From Pelotomaculum sp. UBA1371 (GTDB lineage: Bacteria; Bacillota; Desulfotomaculia; Desulfotomaculales; Pelotomaculaceae): a stretch of DNA of 16,178 nucleotides. Below the pieces are notes generated by a model. It did not search any database. It had not been told where the DNA came from and was given only the letters and a program-made list of their open reading frames with translations. The number at the start of each line of letters is the position of its first letter. Position 1 is the first letter of the stretch. Made by a program: the position numbers and the translations under genes. The stretch lies in the NCBI GenBank assembly GCA_002305915.1, contig DBRJ01000005.1:3440-19617 (forward strand), given 5' to 3'. Of the stretch, positions 13,326 through 16,178 are shown piece by piece.

Positions 13326-14993
13326 TCAAATTTTTAGTGAGGTCAAAGCCTCCTGCATCTCGCTGATACCCTGCTCCAGCATCCTGGCAGCTTCGGTAAA
13401 ACCCTCCACCAGTTCCGTCTGTTCCTCTGCAGCCGTATTCACGCCGGCGATCCCTTCTGTTACCAGCTGCGTGCAGGCCGTGACTTCAGTTACCGTATTA
13501 ATTAGTTCCTTCAGGTCTGCAATAATGTCCGAAAGGAATTGGGAAGCCTCCCTGGCAGCGTTATACCCTTCCAAAACAACCTGCCGGTCCTTTTCCAGAG
13601 TGACGGTGGCCTGGGCGGCATGTTTACGTGCTTTTTCAAAAAGGCTGGTAATGCCCCGGGTAGCCGCGGCCGCATCCCGGGCCCGGTTCTGGATCTCGCC
13701 TGCCAGGGCGGAAAAATTATCTCCCCCGGCATTATTGCCGGCTGCTGCCTCAGTAACAGCCTTCTGGGCCAATAAGCTGGCCTGATCGGCAATCAGGGAG
13801 ATAAACAGGAGAATCTCCCCAACTTTATCCACGTAGGACTCCAGCTCTTTTACCGATTCGCCGGCCCGGGTCATCACCGCGCTGCTTGTATCCATCTGTT
13901 CCAGGAACTTGTCGGAGGCCGCCCCGGCCCTGGCCAGGCTGGTCATGGTCTTATCCGAGGCGCTTACAACCGCTCCGGCACCTTCCTCCATTTTTTTCAT
14001 AGCCTCCGCCAGCCCGCTCATCCTGGCAGCAGCCTGGCCGGATTTGTCCACCGCCTTACGGATGCTGTCCTGCAGTTCCCGGGTGTAACCGGCAACAACA
14101 GCAGCAGAGTTGAGGGACTTCTCCGCCAGCTCCCGGAGTTTGCCCACCATGTTACAGAAGGTGCGGGTCAAACTGCCCACCTCATCCCTGGACATTTTCA
14201 GCTCACAGACGTCCACGCCGGTCAGATCCCCCTGGGCAATGCGCCTGGCCACCAACTCCAACCGCTTCACGGGATCGGCAACAAGGCTCGAAATATACAG
14301 GATCAGCAGGATCATGGCGGCAATGAGCACGGCTCCCCCGGCAATAATCTGGTTGCGGAGGGAAGCTATCTGAGCATAGGTGTCTTCAATGGAAAACCCC
14401 ACCCTAAAGCCCCCCCAGTGCCTGCCGTTTACATAAATGGGCGAGGAGATGTCCCAGATTAACTCACCGGTGTCCCTCCTGTATTCCTGGAATAAGTAGA
14501 GTTCCTGGTTCCGGACTGCGGCCAGCCCCACGGGATCGTTGAAAATTCGCTTGGAGCGGCTGGAGTTTTCGCCGTAGCCGATTTTAGATATGGTATTGTG
14601 GGTGGGGATGTAGCCGTTCTGGTCCAGAGCCACGGCATAGACAATAATCTCATCCTTCAGGTAGGCATCCTGAATATGCTTCAAATGTTCGTCCGTATAG
14701 GCGTCATAAGCGGTGTGGTATTTCTGGGGGCTGGTATTGGGAATGGGCTGGTAATTCGTATCAAACAACTGGTCCTCGGTCAACTGCCCCTTCTCCAGGG
14801 CATCGGATAAAATCTTACCGGTCATTTCGGCCCCGGTCAGGGCAAGGATAATACCCCTTTCGGTTATGGCCCTGCGCATGGAGCTGGTCTGCCTGTTCAG
14901 ATCATAGGCCAGGAAACCCACAATCAGCGGCACCATTACCGCGATCATGATCAGGCTGTTTTTCAGCTTCAGGGAATTCGTGGGAAATTTCAC
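13326..14993 (-). CDS. Methyl-accepting chemotaxis-like receptor with degenerate signalling tip
   Basis: A 555-residue membrane receptor: first membrane segment at about 12-30, an extracytoplasmic sensor domain (31-215, with NGYIPTHN, RIFNDPVGLAAVRN and SSPIYVNGRHWGGFRVGFS, typical of a Cache-like group of receptors), second membrane segment at 216-238, HAMP domain at 239-292 (DPVKRLELVARRIAQGDL) and a long alpha-helical cytoplasmic part to the end. The hairpin tip, normally NAAIEAARAGE-x-GRGFAVVA in receptors that bind CheA/CheW, reads KAVTEAAAGNNAGGDNFSALA at about 411-431 (written here in two parts: KAVTEAAAGN, NAGGDNFSALA). Key Glu, Arg and Phe contacts are changed. The GTG start has GGGGTGG about 6 bases upstream. 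It stands alone; no che gene is near. Confidence 0.88.
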   Translation of the reverse strand: MKFPTNSLKLKNSLIMIAVMVPLIVGFLAYDLNRQTSSMRRAITERGIILALTGAEMTGKILSDALEKGQLTEDQLFDTNYQPIPNTSPQKYHTAYDAYTDEHLKHIQDAYLKDEIIVYAVALDQNGYIPTHNTISKIGYGENSSRSKRIFNDPVGLAAVRNQELYLFQEYRRDTGELIWDISSPIYVNGRHWGGFRVGFSIEDTYAQIASLRNQIIAGGAVLIAAMILLILYISSLVADPVKRLELVARRIAQGDLTGVDVCELKMSRDEVGSLTRTFCNMVGKLRELAEKSLNSAAVVAGYTRELQDSIRKAVDKSGQAAARMSGLAEAMKKMEEGAGAVVSASDKTMTSLARAGAASDKFLEQMDTSSAVMTRAGESVKELESYVDKVGEILLFISLIADQASLLAQKAVTEAAAGNNAGGDNFSALAGEIQNRARDAAAATRGITSLFEKARKHAAQATVTLEKDRQVVLEGYNAAREASQFLSDIIADLKELINTVTEVTACTQLVTEGIAGVNTAAEEQTELVEGFTEAARMLEQGISEMQEALTSLKI

Positions 14994-15050
14994 AGGATAC
15001 CACCCCGCTTATTTTGTTTTTCTCCGGTTTAAGCTTGTTTTTTAAACGGT

Positions 15051-15160
15051 TCAGCAGGCCAACCGGCTGCGCTTATTACTGTCGTCCTGCCTACCGGTTT
15101 AATTAATTGCCGGTTGCCCTCACTGCTGATTTTCTTAACCGCCCGTTGGGCGTGTTTTTA
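15051..15160 (+). ncRNA. Candidate structured RNA with plus-strand terminator in the MCP-uspA divergent region
   Basis: On the plus strand TCAGCAG (15051-15057) pairs with CTGCTGA (15123-15129), and inside it CAACCGGC (15060-15067) pairs with GCCGGTTG (15109-15116). Eleven bases past this stem comes CGCCC-GTT-GGGCG (15140-15152) followed by TGTTTTTA, a plausible intrinsic terminator on the plus strand. No plus-strand gene precedes it. It could be a small RNA or an attenuated leader of uspA. The same inverted repeat would fold in the minus-strand leader of the chemoreceptor gene. I see no good promoter and do not match it to a known RNA family. The remaining bases 15161-15442 are AT-rich with a small hairpin CCTGC/GCAGG (15281-15296) and no recognised gene. 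Confidence 0.3.
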
Positions 15161-15442
15161 TGATTGCGCCTTTAACAGTCTTTTAAGCCTCTACGGAATT
15201 CCTTTTCTTCCTTTATAAGCTTCTTTCCTGGTAAGAATATTTCTTCTTTTTTATTGTATTCCCTCCCTGCCCCTGCTCAAAAGCAGGCATTTGCAAGAAA
15301 ATAAGACCAGCTTTAACCGGTATCAATGTAAAAAACCCAAAAATTTAAATTGTATTAAAAGGAAATAACGTGGTAATTAAAGAAATGAACCAGGAAATAA
15401 TGTGCGAAATAGCCCTGTTCATCAAAGGAGTGGTTGTTCTCT

Positions 15443-15880
15443 ATGTACAAAAACATTCTAATTGCCGTCGACGGTTCCGAACTATCGACTAAAGCCGCCC
15501 AGCACGGCGCAGAGCTGGCTTCAAAACTGGGGGCCGGACTCACCCTCTTCCATGTGGTCCCCCCCCTGCCGTCCTTCGACAACATGTCCCCCGACCGTGT
15601 GGGAAACATCCACCAGGACATCGTCAACGAATTCATCAAGCAAGGCCGGGAAATTTTGAGCCTTACGGAAGAAAAGCTGGCCGGGTACGGCCTGAACGTC
15701 TCCACCGGCATCACTGTGGGACACCCTGCCGAAGAAATCTGTAAAAAGGTCGAAGCCGGCGGATTTGACCTTCTTGTTATGGGCAGCCGCGGCCTCGGCC
15801 AGATTAAGGGGTACCTGATGGGAAGCGTGAGCAACAGGGTCTGCCGCCATGCCAACTGCCCCGTACTGATTGTAAGGTAG
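15443..15880 (+). CDS. uspA: Universal stress protein, UspA family (ATP-binding type)
   Basis: A 145-residue single-domain cytosolic protein. It starts MYKNILIAVDGSELS, the usual UspA beginning, and ends with the nucleotide-binding signature G-x2-G-x9-G-S: GSRGLGQIKGYLMGS at 114-128, followed by CRHANCPVLIVR. It should bind ATP and take part in stress or redox adaptation; the precise role is not known. ATG 15443 is chosen to match the family start, with AAAGGAGTGG at 15424-15433 upstream; an in-frame TTG at 15434 lies too close to that site. It stands alone on the plus strand, divergent from the chemoreceptor. Downstream a GAGC/GCTC hairpin with inner CCGG/CCGG (about 15926-15949) is followed by a weak T-rich stretch and may end the transcript. 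Confidence 0.92.
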   Translation: MYKNILIAVDGSELSTKAAQHGAELASKLGAGLTLFHVVPPLPSFDNMSPDRVGNIHQDIVNEFIKQGREILSLTEEKLAGYGLNVSTGITVGHPAEEICKKVEAGGFDLLVMGSRGLGQIKGYLMGSVSNRVCRHANCPVLIVR

Positions 15881-15998
15881 GGCAAGCCTATCCCGGTCCC
15901 CTTGACAATTTGTAATCAAAGCGCAGGAGCGCGCCGGACACCCGGGCTCTAATACCATGGTTTTATTCCACACCAATAATTAATAATCAAGGCTGAAG

Positions 15999-16033
15999 CG
16001 GTGTGCCGCCCCGGGCCTCCGGACGGCACACCG
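15999..16033. repeat. Perfect inverted repeat of unknown role
   Basis: CGGTGTGCCG (15999-16008) and CGGCACACCG (16024-16033) form a 10-bp perfect stem around a 15-base GC-rich loop. There is no T tract on either strand directly after it, so it is not a normal terminator. It lies between the end of uspA and the terminator of the minus-strand LivF-type gene, and could block convergent transcription. Confidence 0.5.
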
Positions 16034-16035
16034 GC

Positions 16036-16062
16036 AAAAAAAAGGCGCCTGTTCACAGGCGC
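16036..16062 (-). terminator. Intrinsic terminator of the LivF-type gene
   Basis: On the minus strand GCGCCTG-TGAA-CAGGCGC (16062-16045) forms a perfect 7-bp stem with a 4-base loop, followed by CC and eight T (plus strand A run 16036-16043). It lies about 45 bases past the gene's stop codon. Confidence 0.9.
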
Positions 16063-16107
16063 GGTTACGGGTGCATAAACATAATCTTCAATCATTATCA
16101 AGCTATC

Positions 16108-16178
16108 CTAGATCCCCAGGTATGCTTCCTTGATGTGCTCATCATTGAGCAGTTCCTTGCCGCTTCCCTGGAGGATGA
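16108..16178 (-). CDS. Branched-chain amino-acid-type ABC transporter ATP-binding protein, LivF-like (C-terminal end only)
   Basis: Only the last 23 codons are present, ending GKELLNDEHIKEAYLGI and a TAG stop at 16108-16110. The G-(S/T)-G-K-E-L-L-x-D-x-x-(V/I)-K-x-A-Y-L-G ending is characteristic of LivF/LivG-type ATPases, and LivF is the better fit because it ends right after YLG. It would energise import of branched-chain amino acids or a related solute such as urea or an amide. It is the last gene of its transcript, given the terminator directly downstream. The call rests on a short fragment. Confidence 0.75.
   Translation of the reverse strand, partial: ILQGSGKELLNDEHIKEAYLGI

Noticed and set aside
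15370..15492. A 40-codon plus-strand ORF (GTG start, AAGG seven bases upstream) that overlaps the start of uspA in another frame.
   Set aside because: The product shows no recognisable pattern, its second half reads through uspA codons, and the uspA start is well supported. Translational coupling is possible but unproven.

Overview
The window looks like a chromosomal segment of a Gram-positive, probably anaerobic, spore-forming Firmicute close to Peptococcaceae such as Pelotomaculum or Desulfotomaculum. This is inferred from GGAGG-type ribosome sites, frequent TTG and GTG starts, lipoprotein-anchored binding proteins, a tungstate/molybdate uptake theme and the AmmeMemoRadiSam genes. No rRNA, tRNA, CRISPR array, insertion sequence or phage gene is visible. 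Most genes are on the minus strand.

Layout from left to right. (1) 1-1936, minus: a peptide-type ABC transporter, with a binding lipoprotein followed by a permease cut by the window edge. (2) 2075-3964, plus: a membrane-anchored HD-GYP protein (predicted cyclic-di-GMP phosphodiesterase) and a DUF5317-type membrane protein, 3 bases apart. (3) 4119-6659, minus: a short-form alpha-glucan phosphorylase. It ends in two strong hairpin terminators, one of which lies inside the last codons of the convergent membrane gene. (4) 6875-9874, minus: an oxyanion region. Reading with transcription, it has two Moco/Tuco-riboswitch-like leader elements in tandem, a hairpin terminator, a 27-codon remnant resembling a twin-arginine signal peptide, two paralogous TupA-type binding lipoproteins and a gene of unknown function. 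(5) 9982-13143, minus: a probable operon of a LysE-family exporter, a MEMO-AMMECR1 fusion protein and the matching radical SAM protein. (6) 13326-14993, minus: a chemoreceptor-like protein with a degenerate signalling tip. (7) 14994-15442: a non-coding divergent region with a long inverted repeat and a plus-strand terminator that belongs to no visible gene. (8) 15443-15880, plus: a UspA protein. (9) 16036-16178, minus: the end of a LivF-type ATPase and its terminator.

The strongest lead is the riboswitch region. A molybdopterin- or tungstopterin-sensing leader in front of tungstate/molybdate-binding proteins makes metabolic sense. The short Arg-Arg signal-peptide-like remnant between them suggests that the leader once drove an exported Mo/W oxidoreductase and that the tup genes came under its control after most of that gene was lost. 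The recognisable parts follow known families. The riboswitch assignment rests on remembered motif features and an internal comparison of the two copies, not on a covariance search.
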